A stretch of DNA of 64,000 nucleotides from Vibrio breoganii (GTDB lineage: Bacteria > Pseudomonadota > Gammaproteobacteria > Enterobacterales > Vibrionaceae): positions 2,046,001 through 2,110,000 of the forward strand of contig NZ_CP016177.1 of the NCBI RefSeq assembly GCF_001677275.1. Direction: 5' to 3'. The notes under the pieces were generated by a model. The model searched no databases, was not told the DNA's origin, and worked only from the letters and a program-made list of their open reading frames with translations. Positions 1-10,153 of this stretch are shown one piece after another. The position numbers and the translations under genes are program-made. How positions within the stretch are numbered: position 1 is the first letter of the stretch; each line of letters begins with the position of its first letter.

Positions 1-484
1 TGATGATCAAGATATGGATGGGCCAGCCCTTGAGAATTCGGTACACCCCAAGCACCAAGGCGCACCCCACCGACAGCGCGACGGTTAATCTGAGGTGGAA
101 GGTATAATCCTGCATGCTGTCATCATTGAACGCGATCACCCCTTCTTTCGCCGCCACCTCAGCGGCCTCCATTGCTACAGCCGTAAGAGCGGGCTCCGCT
201 ATGGTTGTGCCAAAACCAAGACAAAAAGAGAAGAATATCAACCAAGCCACACTGCCCTTACGTGCAAAGGCCTGCGCCATCGACTCTCCGATGGGAAACA
301 GCCCCATATTGAGCCCAAGCACAAATAAGGTAAGTCCGAGCACCACCAGTAGCATGCCGAATAGAATAGTAAAAAAGTGTGGGAGGGGTTGTTGCAGGAT
401 AACTAGCTGAAAGAATGCCACCACCAAAACGATGGGCGTCAGATCTTTTGCACTATCAATGAAAGATCGTAGGAAGACATTCAT
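1..484 (-). CDS. DUF1538 family membrane protein (partial, 5' part)
   Basis: The minus strand is open from the ATG at 484 to the window edge, so only the first 161 residues are present. The translation is strongly hydrophobic, with membrane segments around residues 15-60 and 85-110 and a start at about 140. It contains the segment GLNMGLFPIGESM at about residues 58-70 and GTTIAEPALTAVA near residue 100, which resemble the conserved half-repeats of the DUF1538 family of predicted inner-membrane permeases. Family substrates are not known to me, so no transport function is assigned. The gene is divergent from the yfcH-like gene at 677. The family call rests on recognition of these motifs; the C-terminal part is outside the window. 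Confidence 0.75.
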   Translation of the reverse strand, partial: MNVFLRSFIDSAKDLTPIVLVVAFFQLVILQQPLPHFFTILFGMLLVVLGLTLFVLGLNMGLFPIGESMAQAFARKGSVAWLIFFSFCLGFGTTIAEPALTAVAMEAAEVAAKEGVIAFNDDSMQDYTFHLRLTVALSVGCALVLGVYRILKGWPIHILII

Positions 485-676
485 CTGCTTGCGTTATTCC
501 TTACGTATTAAAGAAATTAAACCGTGTGTTAGTCTTATAGATTAACTATGGTCAATTATCCGTGGCCTAGGTGTGACGTAAGGCTCGAAATGTAACGTCT
601 ATAATTATAGGCTCTTTCAGCTTAGCGCTGGATTTACACATAACGTCGACTGGCAATTACTCTACTTGGAGCAGGT

Positions 677-1585
677 ATGCACATATTGATTACTGGTGGT
701 ACTGGGTTTATTGGTCGCGCATTGGTCAAACAACTCATCCCTCATCAAATGACTATCTTGACTCGTGACAGTGACAACGCTGCGCAGCAATTAAAGCACG
801 TAAACCCTAATTGCTTGCTCTTTGTGCAGTCTCTTGATCACCTGCAAGACCTTTGTGACTTTGATGCAGTGATTAATTTGGCCGGAGAGCCCATTGTGAA
901 TAAGCGCTGGACTGATCAACAAAAGAAACGCATTTGTGACAGTCGCTGGGACATCACTCGTCAAATCGTCGACCTCATCAAACGCTCTTCAAATCCGCCC
1001 AAGGTATTTATTAGCGGTTCTGCAGTCGGCATTTACGGAGATCAAAACCAAATTCGAGTCGACGAAGAAACCCCATATAAGGCTGAGGGTTTTCCGCATT
1101 GCGTCTGTCAAGAGTGGGAGGACATCGCCAATCAAGCGCGCAGCGAGCAAACCAGAGTCGCGCTACTTCGAACAGGGATTGTATTAGGCCAAAATGGGGG
1201 CGCATTAGAAAAAATGCTACTGCCCTACAAGCTTGGTCTTGGCGGCCCATTAGGTGCTGGTCAGCAATATATGCCGTGGATTCACATTCAAGATATGGTG
1301 AGAGCCATTCAATTTCTACTCGAAACCGAGATCTGCTCTGGCATCTTCAATATGGTGGCACCGCACCCTGTCACCAACAAAGAATTTAGCCAAACATTGG
1401 CAAAGACCCTCTCAAGACCGCACTTTTTATTTACACCTAAGTTTGCCATGCAGATGGCCTTGGGCGAATCCAGTTGTTTACTGTTTGATAGCGTCAAAGC
1501 CAAGCCCAAACGACTCACTGAAATGGGCTTCACTTTCAATTACTCAAGGGTTCAACCAGCGCTGTCGCAAATTTTGTCACACTAA
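677..1585 (+). CDS. yfcH: TIGR01777-family NAD(P)-binding epimerase-like protein (YfcH-like)
   Basis: This 302-residue protein is an extended short-chain dehydrogenase/reductase-type protein. The N-terminus has the Rossmann glycine motif GGTGFIGRAL (residues 7-16), followed by VINLAGEPI near residue 74, a typical signature of the TIGR01777/YfcH family. The C-terminal third, after the PWIHIQDMVRAI motif near residue 195, matches the DUF1731-type tail. Family members resemble nucleotide-sugar epimerases, but no physiological substrate is established, so it is only a predicted cytosolic epimerase or reductase. The ATG at 677 is preceded by a GGAG-type ribosome site (669-675). It appears monocistronic. 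Length agrees with E. coli YfcH (about 297 residues). Confidence 0.85.
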   Translation: MHILITGGTGFIGRALVKQLIPHQMTILTRDSDNAAQQLKHVNPNCLLFVQSLDHLQDLCDFDAVINLAGEPIVNKRWTDQQKKRICDSRWDITRQIVDLIKRSSNPPKVFISGSAVGIYGDQNQIRVDEETPYKAEGFPHCVCQEWEDIANQARSEQTRVALLRTGIVLGQNGGALEKMLLPYKLGLGGPLGAGQQYMPWIHIQDMVRAIQFLLETEICSGIFNMVAPHPVTNKEFSQTLAKTLSRPHFLFTPKFAMQMALGESSCLLFDSVKAKPKRLTEMGFTFNYSRVQPALSQILSH

Positions 1586-1694
1586 CTTTTTACAATTTTT
1601 TCTACAAAACTGTCGTTTCGCCATAAATTTGTAATAAAAGGTGTGCAAAATACAGCCTGTTATGATTAATCATGTTCAAGTTTCAGAGGACAGT

Positions 1695-1760
1695 ATGTCT
1701 TTAAACAAACTCAACTGGTTAAGTGTGGGGGTTGTGGTTCTTGTTTTAGTGCTAATTTAA
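1695..1760 (+). CDS. 21-residue hydrophobic micro-ORF (small membrane peptide or leader)
   Basis: An ATG at 1695 has a strong ribosome site (AGAGGA, 1685-1690) and opens a 21-codon frame ending in TAA at 1758-1760. The product has a short polar N-terminus (MSLNKLNW) followed by an uninterrupted run of valine, leucine, glycine and isoleucine to the end. A rho-independent terminator follows 24 bases after the stop, so the unit looks like a self-contained small transcript. It could be a small membrane peptide, a dual-function small RNA, or an attenuation leader; the next gene (cnoX) is not a branched-chain amino-acid gene, which weakens the leader idea. Function is unknown and expression is not shown by sequence. 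Confidence 0.5.
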   Translation: MSLNKLNWLSVGVVVLVLVLI

Positions 1761-1784
1761 CCCATACACTAACCAAGCCTACAG

Positions 1785-1840
1785 AAACTCAGGTTCGCTC
1801 CGTTAATTAATGAGATTAGCGAGAATGGCCTGAGTTTTTT
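1785..1840 (+). terminator. Rho-independent terminator after the micro-ORF
   Basis: The arms AAACTCAGG (1785-1793) and CCTGAGTTT (1829-1837) pair perfectly and run into a T tract to 1840. An inner imperfect stem (TTCGCT at 1794-1799 against AGCGAGAA) extends the hairpin. It separates the 21-residue ORF from cnoX. Confidence 0.8.
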
Positions 1841-1921
1841 GGTTTTCATAAACAAACACCTTGAGATTGCCTAAAGTAACCCAATCTATAAGAGACTCAT
1901 CATTAGTCTAGGGACACATTC

Positions 1922-2776
1922 ATGCATTCAGAATTCATCGTCGAAATGAACCAACAAAACTTCCAACAGATCTTGGAAGGCTCAATGAACACACCCGTTG
2001 TGGTCTACTTTTGGGCGCCGATGAGTCAAGAGAGCGCTGATCTTGTTCCACAAATCCAGCAACTTGCACAGCAATATGCAGGCGCCTTCACCCTAGCCCT
2101 GCTCAACTGCGAGCAAGAGCAGCAAATTGCCGGACAGTTTGGTATTCAGGCGCTGCCGACTATCGCTTTGTTTAGTCAAGGCCAAGCCATTGATGGATTA
2201 GGTGGACCGCAGCCAATTCAAGCCATTGAGGCCATGCTACAAAAACACCTGCCAAGCCAAGATGAGCTTAATCTGCAAAAAGCATTGAGCTTAATGTCAG
2301 AACAGCAATACACAGAAGCGCTTGTTCTGTTTGGCTCTTTACCTGAAGAGTTGCAAAATAAGGGTGAAGTAAAACTGGCTAAAGCTGATTGCCTAATCGC
2401 AACCGCGCAATTTAGCGAAGCTGAAGCTGTGCTATCTCATATCCCACTAGAGTATCAAGACAACTACTACAAAGGATTGATGGCGAAACTAGAGCTTCAC
2501 GCGCAAGCGGCAAACAGCCCAGAGATACAAGCCCTAGAGACTCAGCTAGGCAATGACGCTGAGAACGCTAAAATCGCCAACGAACTGGCGCTGCAATACC
2601 ATGAAGTGAACCGCAGCGATGAAGCCCTTGAGCTATTGTGGACATTTATTTCTAAAGACCTAGGTGCATTGGACGGTGAGATGAGAAAAACCTTTATGGA
2701 TGTTCTGTCTGCATTAGGACAAGAGAATGCAACGGCTAAACAATATCGTCGCCAGTTGTACTCTATTCTCTACTAA
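1922..2776 (+). CDS. cnoX: CnoX/YbbN thioredoxin-like chaperone with TPR repeats
   Basis: This 284-residue protein equals E. coli YbbN (CnoX) in length and architecture. It has a thioredoxin-fold domain (about residues 1-110, with the FGIQALPTIALF strand carrying the cis-proline) followed by tetratricopeptide-like helices. In E. coli CnoX protects substrates from oxidative aggregation and hands them to GroEL or DnaK. The active-site position reads WAPMSQES, so both cysteines of a CxxC motif are absent, and the single cysteine of the E. coli SQHC sequence is also replaced. Thiol-disulfide exchange at this site is therefore excluded; a holdase role remains plausible. It lies upstream of qmcA and ybbJ, from which a terminator separates it. 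Confidence 0.88.
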   Translation: MHSEFIVEMNQQNFQQILEGSMNTPVVVYFWAPMSQESADLVPQIQQLAQQYAGAFTLALLNCEQEQQIAGQFGIQALPTIALFSQGQAIDGLGGPQPIQAIEAMLQKHLPSQDELNLQKALSLMSEQQYTEALVLFGSLPEELQNKGEVKLAKADCLIATAQFSEAEAVLSHIPLEYQDNYYKGLMAKLELHAQAANSPEIQALETQLGNDAENAKIANELALQYHEVNRSDEALELLWTFISKDLGALDGEMRKTFMDVLSALGQENATAKQYRRQLYSILY

Positions 2777-2809
2777 TCTTATTGAATAATAAGGCTCTTT
2801 TTTCTGTTC

Positions 2810-2837
2810 AAGGCGTGACGTTTTCACGCCTTTTTTA
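2810..2837 (+). terminator. Rho-independent terminator after cnoX
   Basis: GGCGTGA (2812-2818) pairs with TCACGCC (2824-2830) and is followed by six T. It ends cnoX transcription ahead of qmcA. Confidence 0.85.
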
Positions 2838-2912
2838 ATCTATTCGCACAAAATATCCCCTAGAAATAGAGTATAGTTAGCGTTCTACTACTTCATCGTT
2901 AGGAAAGTACGC

Positions 2913-3836
2913 ATGGACTCTACTCTCATTACCATCGCCATTTTTATCGCACTGGCCGTTATCTTAATTGCTGCTGGGATCAAAACCGTTCCTCAGGGAA
3001 GCAACTGGACCGTTGAGCGCTTTGGCCGCTACACCAAAACACTGCATCCAGGGCTGAACCTTATCATTCCCTTTGTCGACTCTATTGGCAATAAAATCAA
3101 TATGATGGAGCGAGTGCTGGATATCCCCGCTCAAGAAGTCATCTCAAAAGATAACGCCAACGTCACCATCGATGCCGTGTGCTTCGTGCAAGTATTTGAT
3201 GCCCCTAAAGCGGCCTATGAAGTCACTGAGCTAGAGCACGCTATTCGTAATCTTACTCTCACTAATATCCGTACCGTACTTGGCTCGATGGAGCTCGACG
3301 AAATGCTCAGTCAAAGGGATATGATCAACACCCGCCTACTATCGATTGTTGATGAAGCGACTAACCCTTGGGGCGTTAAAGTCACTCGTATTGAGATCAA
3401 AGATGTTCAGCCACCAGCCGACCTCACCGCTGCCATGAATGCACAGATGAAAGCAGAGCGAAACAAGCGTGCCGAAGTCCTTGAAGCAGAAGGTATTAGA
3501 CAAGCGGAGATCCTTAAAGCGCAGGGTCACAAGCAATCTGAAATCTTAAAAGCAGAAGGTGAGAAGCAAGCCGCAATATTGCAAGCTGAAGCTCGCGAGC
3601 GTTCGGCTGAAGCAGAAGCAAAAGCAACACAAATGGTTTCTGATGCGATTGCTGCAGGTGACATGCAGGCCGTTAACTACTTTATCGCACAAGGCTATAC
3701 CGATGCGCTGAAATCCATTGGCCAAGCGGAAAACGGAAAGGTCATTATGTTGCCGCTTGAAGCAACAGGCTTGATGGGCTCCATTGCGGGCGTTGCTGAA
3801 ATGTTTAAAACGGCCGATGACAAGGGTAAATCGTGA
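2913..3836 (+). CDS. qmcA: QmcA, SPFH/stomatin-prohibitin family membrane protein
   Basis: The 307-residue product has an N-terminal membrane anchor (about residues 5-23) and a stomatin/prohibitin (SPFH) domain starting at the [17 protein letters not shown] segment. A long charged helical region follows, with repeated ILKAEG/ILKAQG-like motifs around residues 195-235, which is the usual coiled coil. The family forms large oligomeric cages at the inner membrane and in E. coli QmcA is linked to membrane protein quality control with FtsH/HflKC-type functions. Its stop overlaps the GTG start of the NfeD-like gene, a translational coupling typical of SPFH-NfeD pairs. Length matches E. coli QmcA (305). 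Confidence 0.93.
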   Translation: MDSTLITIAIFIALAVILIAAGIKTVPQGSNWTVERFGRYTKTLHPGLNLIIPFVDSIGNKINMMERVLDIPAQEVISKDNANVTIDAVCFVQVFDAPKAAYEVTELEHAIRNLTLTNIRTVLGSMELDEMLSQRDMINTRLLSIVDEATNPWGVKVTRIEIKDVQPPADLTAAMNAQMKAERNKRAEVLEAEGIRQAEILKAQGHKQSEILKAEGEKQAAILQAEARERSAEAEAKATQMVSDAIAAGDMQAVNYFIAQGYTDALKSIGQAENGKVIMLPLEATGLMGSIAGVAEMFKTADDKGKS

Positions 3837-4285
3837 TAGAGCTCCTGCAACAAATTAACCATTGGCATTGGCTAGCATTTGGCCTGGCACTGCTGTGCTT
3901 TGAAGTCTTAGGTACTGCTGGCTACTTTCTTTGGCTTGGCATCTCTGCTCTTATTGTTGGCGCCATTCTTAGTGCGCTTCCTCTAGGATGGCAAATGCAG
4001 TGGATGAGCTTTGCAAGCTTTGGCCTCATCACTACTTGGCTTTGGTGGCGCTACCAGAAAGGCAAAGATAAAATCGATGAAAAGACGACTACTCTGAGTA
4101 AACGCTCACAGGCCTTGATTGGTCAGTTCACCACCTTAGAGCAAGACTTTCCCGCTGGTAAAGGTCGTCTAAAACTGGGCGATACCTCTTGGACAGCCGT
4201 GGCCGAACAAAGCCTAGAAGCGGGCACCGCTGTTGAGGTCCATAAGGTCGAAGGCATTATCTTGCACATTCGCCAAAAGAGTTAA
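3833..4285 (+). CDS. ybbJ: NfeD-like membrane protein, partner of QmcA
   Basis: This 150-residue protein begins at a GTG (3833) inside the sequence GTGA that also contains the qmcA stop, so the two genes are translationally coupled. Two or three membrane segments occupy residues 10-75, followed by a small soluble domain from about residue 90 with [21 protein letters not shown], the OB-fold typical of NfeD proteins. NfeD proteins are membrane partners of SPFH proteins, and this pair should act together in membrane protein homeostasis. It is the short YbbJ form, without the ClpP-like protease domain of long NfeD proteins. Confidence 0.9.
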   Translation: MIELLQQINHWHWLAFGLALLCFEVLGTAGYFLWLGISALIVGAILSALPLGWQMQWMSFASFGLITTWLWWRYQKGKDKIDEKTTTLSKRSQALIGQFTTLEQDFPAGKGRLKLGDTSWTAVAEQSLEAGTAVEVHKVEGIILHIRQKS

Positions 4286-4316
4286 TATTCTTTAACTCAC
4301 GTATTACAAAGCAAAT

Positions 4317-4358
4317 AAAAAAGGCTTCTAAGATGATGAACATCTAGAAGCCTTTTTA
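4317..4358. terminator. Bidirectional terminator between ybbJ and ligA
   Basis: AAGGCTTCTA (4321-4330) pairs with TAGAAGCCTT (4345-4354), flanked by A-rich sequence on the left and T-rich sequence on the right. It can serve the convergent ybbJ and ligA transcripts. Confidence 0.85.
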
Positions 4359-4377
4359 ATGCAAACAATACTCAGTA

Positions 4378-6414
<2,037 letters not shown>

Positions 6415-6430
6415 TCAAAAATAGGGAAAA

Positions 6431-6455
6431 GAAAAGGCTCTATGGAGAGCCCTTT
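6431..6455 (-). terminator. Terminator between zipA and ligA
   Basis: On the minus strand GGCTCT and AGAGCC form a stem with an AAAG/TTTT extension containing one G-U pair, followed by TTTTCTTTT. It may partly separate zipA from ligA. Confidence 0.6.
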
Positions 6456-6482
6456 ATGTAATCTTGTTTATAAACCAAAGAG

Positions 6483-7481
6483 TTAGACTATATTGCTGGT
6501 CTCTTTTTGTTTTTGTCTTTGCACAAACTCCTGAATCTGACGCTTAAAGGCATCAATGCGATCGCGGGTCATTAGTGAGCGTTTATCATCTAATACGTGC
6601 CCACCTAGATCATCGGCAATCATTTGTGCAGTATGCAGCATGATCTTAAAGTTCTGCTCAGGATCGCCATAGCTTGGCAAGGTCATAAAGAACGAAATAC
6701 CTTCTGTAGTGAAGGTCGCTGGGTCATCGTGAGACAATGTGCCCGGTTTAAGCATATTTGCGACACTGAATAACACTTTGCCCGTACCTGACATATCCGC
6801 ATGGCGGTGATAAATGTCCATAGGACCAAAATGAAGACCGTTTTGTTCCATGCTGACAAACAAATCACTGCCGACAAAGATCTGGTTTGGCAAAGCCTTA
6901 ACGTGCAAAACCAATACTTCGAGTTCTGGTTCTTCAGGTTCAGCAGCAACAGCAACAGCAACTGGCGTAGTTTCCGGCTCAACGGCTATCACCTCAGGCT
7001 CCACACTCTCTTCTATCTGCGGCTCTTTAGCAACAAAGGCAGAAGATGGCTCGTCTTCATGCTTAGAGTAAGCATCAGAGCTAATGGTAATTGTTGGTAA
7101 TTCATCCGTATTAACCGCGACAGTCGGTCTGATTGTCTCAACATCATCGTGGTCATGGTTGTCTAACAGTGGATCACCAATATCATCATCGAAGCTAGAA
7201 AAGCTTGGCTCTTTCTTGCCACTCTTTTTCTTCACTTTTACCACATCGAAGTCATCTTCAATCACTGGTGTCTCTGTTGCCGGACTCTTAGGAGTCACAA
7301 CCTCAGACTCAGTTGAGAACTCGCTAGAGAGATCTGTTGAAGACTCGTTGGCTAATTTACTTAATGGTTTATCCGAAAACTTACCACTTTGTTCGCGTTT
7401 ATTCGTCCATAAACCATGAATAAGTAGACCCGCTATCGCTAGCACACCTACAACTATCAGTACGATTCGCAATTCCTGCAT
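6483..7481 (-). CDS. zipA: Cell division protein ZipA
   Basis: The 332-residue protein anchors FtsZ to the inner membrane during division. It starts with a type Ib membrane anchor (ELRIVLIVVGVLAIAGLLIHGL). A long acidic, proline- and threonine-rich linker fills residues 30-190. The C-terminal FtsZ-binding domain starts at about residue 193 (LEVLVLHVKALPNQIFVGSDL) and includes MDIYHRHADMSGTGKVLFSVANMLKPG. The gene precedes ligA and is divergent from cysZ, the same order as in E. coli. The linker is low-complexity and generates several spurious frames on the opposite strand. Confidence 0.96.
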   Translation of the reverse strand: MQELRIVLIVVGVLAIAGLLIHGLWTNKREQSGKFSDKPLSKLANESSTDLSSEFSTESEVVTPKSPATETPVIEDDFDVVKVKKKSGKKEPSFSSFDDDIGDPLLDNHDHDDVETIRPTVAVNTDELPTITISSDAYSKHEDEPSSAFVAKEPQIEESVEPEVIAVEPETTPVAVAVAAEPEEPELEVLVLHVKALPNQIFVGSDLFVSMEQNGLHFGPMDIYHRHADMSGTGKVLFSVANMLKPGTLSHDDPATFTTEGISFFMTLPSYGDPEQNFKIMLHTAQMIADDLGGHVLDDKRSLMTRDRIDAFKRQIQEFVQRQKQKETSNIV

Positions 7482-7661
7482 TTTTTGCTCTCTGCTTTAC
7501 CCTGGTGAGACACCGAGATTGAGTTACTTAAACTACTTTAACAAAACTCTCCTAGAGAGTTGAATCTTTTAATAAAATCTATTCACTTTATGCTGTGATT
7601 TTGAGCACGCTTTTCTTATATTAGGCATAATTCGCGACAATCTCCGTCATAGGAAGACAAA

Positions 7662-8417
7662 ATGCATCAAAATTTGAACCCAATGTCAGGCTTCGGTTAC
7701 TTTTTCTCCGGATTTAAATTGGCATTACAACCTGGTTTGCGCCGCTATGTATTTATGCCACTACTGATCAACATCCTTCTGGTCGGTGGCGCACTCTTCT
7801 ACCTATTTAGCAATCTCAATCAATGGATTGAGCAATGGCTTGGCGCTTTGCCTGAATTTTTAGATTGGCTTCGTTATCTACTATGGCCATTACTTGCTAT
7901 TACTATCCTAGCAACCTTTTCCTACTTCTTTAGTACTCTAGCAAACTTTATTGCCGCCCCGTTTAACGGGTTATTGGCTGAGAAGGTAGAACAAAAGCTC
8001 AGTCCCGAGGGAATGATTGACCAAAGTGTGGCAGACCTTATTAAGGATGTACCACGAATATTAGGGCGTGAATGGCGCAAGCTTGTTTATCTTATGCCTA
8101 AAGCATTAGGCTTGTTCTTGCTGCTACTCATTCCCGCCTTTGGTCAAACTATCGCTCCCTTTGTATGGTTTATCTTTACCTCATGGATGCTGGCCATTCA
8201 GTATTGCGACTACCCATTTGATAATCATAAGGTCGACTTTAACTCTATGCGACTTGCGCTAAAACAAAAGCAAGGTAAATCCTATGGTTACGGTTCGATG
8301 GTGGCGCTGTTTACCTCCATCCCTCTCTTGAACCTGGTTATCATGCCGGTTGCTGTATGTGGTGCTACATTAATGTGGGTAACAGAATTCAAACAACATC
8401 AAAAAGTTAGCTATTAG
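7662..8417 (+). CDS. cysZ: Sulfate transporter CysZ
   Basis: This 251-residue inner-membrane protein imports sulfate for cysteine synthesis. It has hydrophobic segments near residues 25-48, 66-95, 143-178 and 205-235. The segment FIAAPFNGLLAEKVE near residue 103 is characteristic of CysZ, and the length equals E. coli CysZ (253). The start at 7662 has a good ribosome site (AGGAAG). It precedes cysK, so sulfate uptake and cysteine synthase are neighbours, as in enteric bacteria. Regulation by CysB is expected from the family but I did not identify a specific site. Confidence 0.95.
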   Translation: MHQNLNPMSGFGYFFSGFKLALQPGLRRYVFMPLLINILLVGGALFYLFSNLNQWIEQWLGALPEFLDWLRYLLWPLLAITILATFSYFFSTLANFIAAPFNGLLAEKVEQKLSPEGMIDQSVADLIKDVPRILGREWRKLVYLMPKALGLFLLLLIPAFGQTIAPFVWFIFTSWMLAIQYCDYPFDNHKVDFNSMRLALKQKQGKSYGYGSMVALFTSIPLLNLVIMPVAVCGATLMWVTEFKQHQKVSY

Positions 8418-8550
8418 TTATAACCTTTTATTCCTTTATAACAAGATAGTTGCATCTTATTCTAGGATTGTAGAAGCAATTTGCTCGAGTCATCAACAGT
8501 GTATGGCTCGACCTCAATGACATAGCGCGTCAACGCACAAGGAAGCAAGC

Positions 8551-9519
8551 ATGAGCAAAATTTACGATGACAATTCACTCACTATAGGTAACACGCCTCT
8601 CGTTCGTTTAAACCGCGTCAGCAACGGCAACGTTCTCGCTAAAATTGAAGCACGCAACCCTAGCTTTAGTGTTAAGTGTCGTATTGGCGCCAACATGATT
8701 TGGGAAGCAGAAAAAGCGGGCACGCTAACTAAAGGCATTGAACTTGTAGAGCCTACCAGTGGTAATACGGGTGTTGCTCTTGCTTTTGTTGCAGCAGCAC
8801 GTGGCTACAAACTGACGCTAACCATGCCTGAGTCAATGAGTCTTGAGCGTCGTAAGCTACTTAAAGCGCTAGGTGCAAACCTTGTTCTTACCGAAGCAGC
8901 TAAGGGTATGAAGGGCGCTATCGCTAAAGCAGAAGAGATTGTGGCTGAAAGCCCAGAAACCACTCTGCTTCTTCAACAGTTCAACAACCCAGCAAACCCT
9001 GCAATTCATGAACAAACCACAGGCCCTGAGCTTTGGGAAGCTACTGACGGCGAGATTGATGTATTGGTTTCTGGTGTCGGTACTGGTGGTACAATTACCG
9101 GTACTAGCCGTTACATTAAGCAAACGAAAGGCAAGGCAATCACTTCTGTTGCTGTTGAGCCCGCTGAGTCTCCGGTCATCAGCCAAGTGCTTGCAGGCGA
9201 AGATGTGCAGCCTGCTCCACACAAAATTCAAGGTATCGGCGCTGGTTTCATCCCTGGCAACCTAGATTTAGAGCTAGTAGACAAGGTTGTGACTGTCACT
9301 TCAGATGAAGCTATCGATATGGCACGTCGTTTGATGGAAGAAGAAGGTATTTTAGCCGGAATCTCTTCAGGCGCAGCGGTTGTTGCTGCTAATAAAATCG
9401 CGGAACTCCCTGAATTTGCTGGGAAAACTATCGTAACCGTACTACCAAGCTCTGGTGAGCGTTACCTCAGTACTGCGTTGTTTGCTGGTATATTCACAGA
9501 GAAAGAGAATCAGCAATAA
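8551..9519 (+). CDS. cysK: Cysteine synthase A (O-acetylserine sulfhydrylase)
   Basis: The 322-residue PLP enzyme makes cysteine from O-acetylserine and sulfide. The PLP lysine lies in [11 protein letters not shown] near residue 42. The substrate loop SGNTG (about residues 71-75) and the phosphate-binding GTGGTITG near residue 177 are present, as is [13 protein letters not shown] near the C-terminus. The start at 8551 has the ribosome site AAGGAAG. It is 133 bases downstream of cysZ and ends in its own terminator. Confidence 0.97.
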   Translation: MSKIYDDNSLTIGNTPLVRLNRVSNGNVLAKIEARNPSFSVKCRIGANMIWEAEKAGTLTKGIELVEPTSGNTGVALAFVAAARGYKLTLTMPESMSLERRKLLKALGANLVLTEAAKGMKGAIAKAEEIVAESPETTLLLQQFNNPANPAIHEQTTGPELWEATDGEIDVLVSGVGTGGTITGTSRYIKQTKGKAITSVAVEPAESPVISQVLAGEDVQPAPHKIQGIGAGFIPGNLDLELVDKVVTVTSDEAIDMARRLMEEEGILAGISSGAAVVAANKIAELPEFAGKTIVTVLPSSGERYLSTALFAGIFTEKENQQ

Positions 9520-9555
9520 GCACAAAAAAAGTGTGCCCAAATCAAGTTTTCAACC

Positions 9556-9585
9556 AAAAAAGCCCCTTTTAGGGGCTTTTTTATT
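9556..9585 (+). terminator. Terminator after cysK
   Basis: AAGCCCCTTTTAGGGGCTTTTTTA forms a strong GC stem with a short loop and a run of T. Confidence 0.9.
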
Positions 9586-9693
9586 GATTCGCGGTCAGCA
9601 TTTGGTAATATTTCTAGGCTTTATTTTTCGCTTCAAAATAAAAGAAGCACGAATTTAGGCTACACATAAAAGTCATAAGAACTTACGTAGTCA

Positions 9694-9736
9694 AAGTCAT
9701 GAGCCAGTTTAAACAATAAATAGGCGGCTCAGACTT
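9694..9736 (+). promoter_or_regulatory. Interrupted inverted repeat upstream of ptsH
   Basis: AAGTCATGAGCC (9694-9705) pairs with GGCTCAGACTT (9726-9736) except for one bulged A, around a 20-base AT-rich spacer. It sits 35-77 bases before the ptsH start, in the promoter or 5' untranslated region. It may be an mRNA stem or an operator; the sequence does not decide. Confidence 0.45.
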
Positions 9737-9770
9737 CAAAACATAATCTAATATCAACGGGGTATATCAC

Positions 9771-10028
9771 ATGTATGAGAAGCAAGTAGAAATCACTGCA
9801 GAAAACGGTCTTCACACTCGTCCAGCGGCGCAGTTTGTTAAAGAAGCAAAATCATTTGATGCAGATATCACTGTGACTTCTAACGGCAAAAGCGCTAGCG
9901 CAAAAAGCCTATTCAAGCTTCAAACTCTAGGTCTAGTTAAAGGCACTATGGTTACTATCTCAGCTGAAGGTCCACAAGCTACTGAAGCTGTTGACCATCT
10001 AGTAGCTCTAATGGATGAGCTACACTAA
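9771..10028 (+). CDS. ptsH: Phosphocarrier protein HPr
   Basis: The 85-residue HPr relays phosphate from enzyme I to the sugar-specific EIIA proteins of the PTS. The phosphorylated histidine is in [12 protein letters not shown] (His15), and the regulatory-site loop [14 protein letters not shown] is at residues 40-53. Length is identical to E. coli HPr. It is the first gene of ptsH-ptsI-crr, and a hairpin lies between it and ptsI. Confidence 0.98.
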   Translation: MYEKQVEITAENGLHTRPAAQFVKEAKSFDADITVTSNGKSASAKSLFKLQTLGLVKGTMVTISAEGPQATEAVDHLVALMDELH

Positions 10029-10049
10029 GAGACTACTGTTTCAAAAACT

Positions 10050-10083
10050 AAAGCCACTTCGTTGTTAACAACCAAGTGGCTTT
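10050..10083 (+). terminator. Hairpin between ptsH and ptsI (attenuator or processing site)
   Basis: AAAGCCACTT (10050-10059) pairs perfectly with AAGTGGCTTT (10074-10083). The following sequence, GTTGAAATAG, is not a T run, so this is a weak terminator or an RNA-processing/stability hairpin that could set a higher HPr than enzyme I level. Confidence 0.6.
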
Positions 10084-10153
10084 GTTGAAATAGCGTCTAT
10101 GTAAGCTAAAAATTAGTAATCCGCCCACTTATAGACCAGTTTAAGGTAAAGCT

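Noticed and set aside
1678..1840. Branched-chain amino-acid attenuator
   Set aside because: The peptide is Val/Leu-rich, but the gene downstream is cnoX and no alternative antiterminator pairing was evident, so I keep only the neutral description of a micro-ORF with a terminator.
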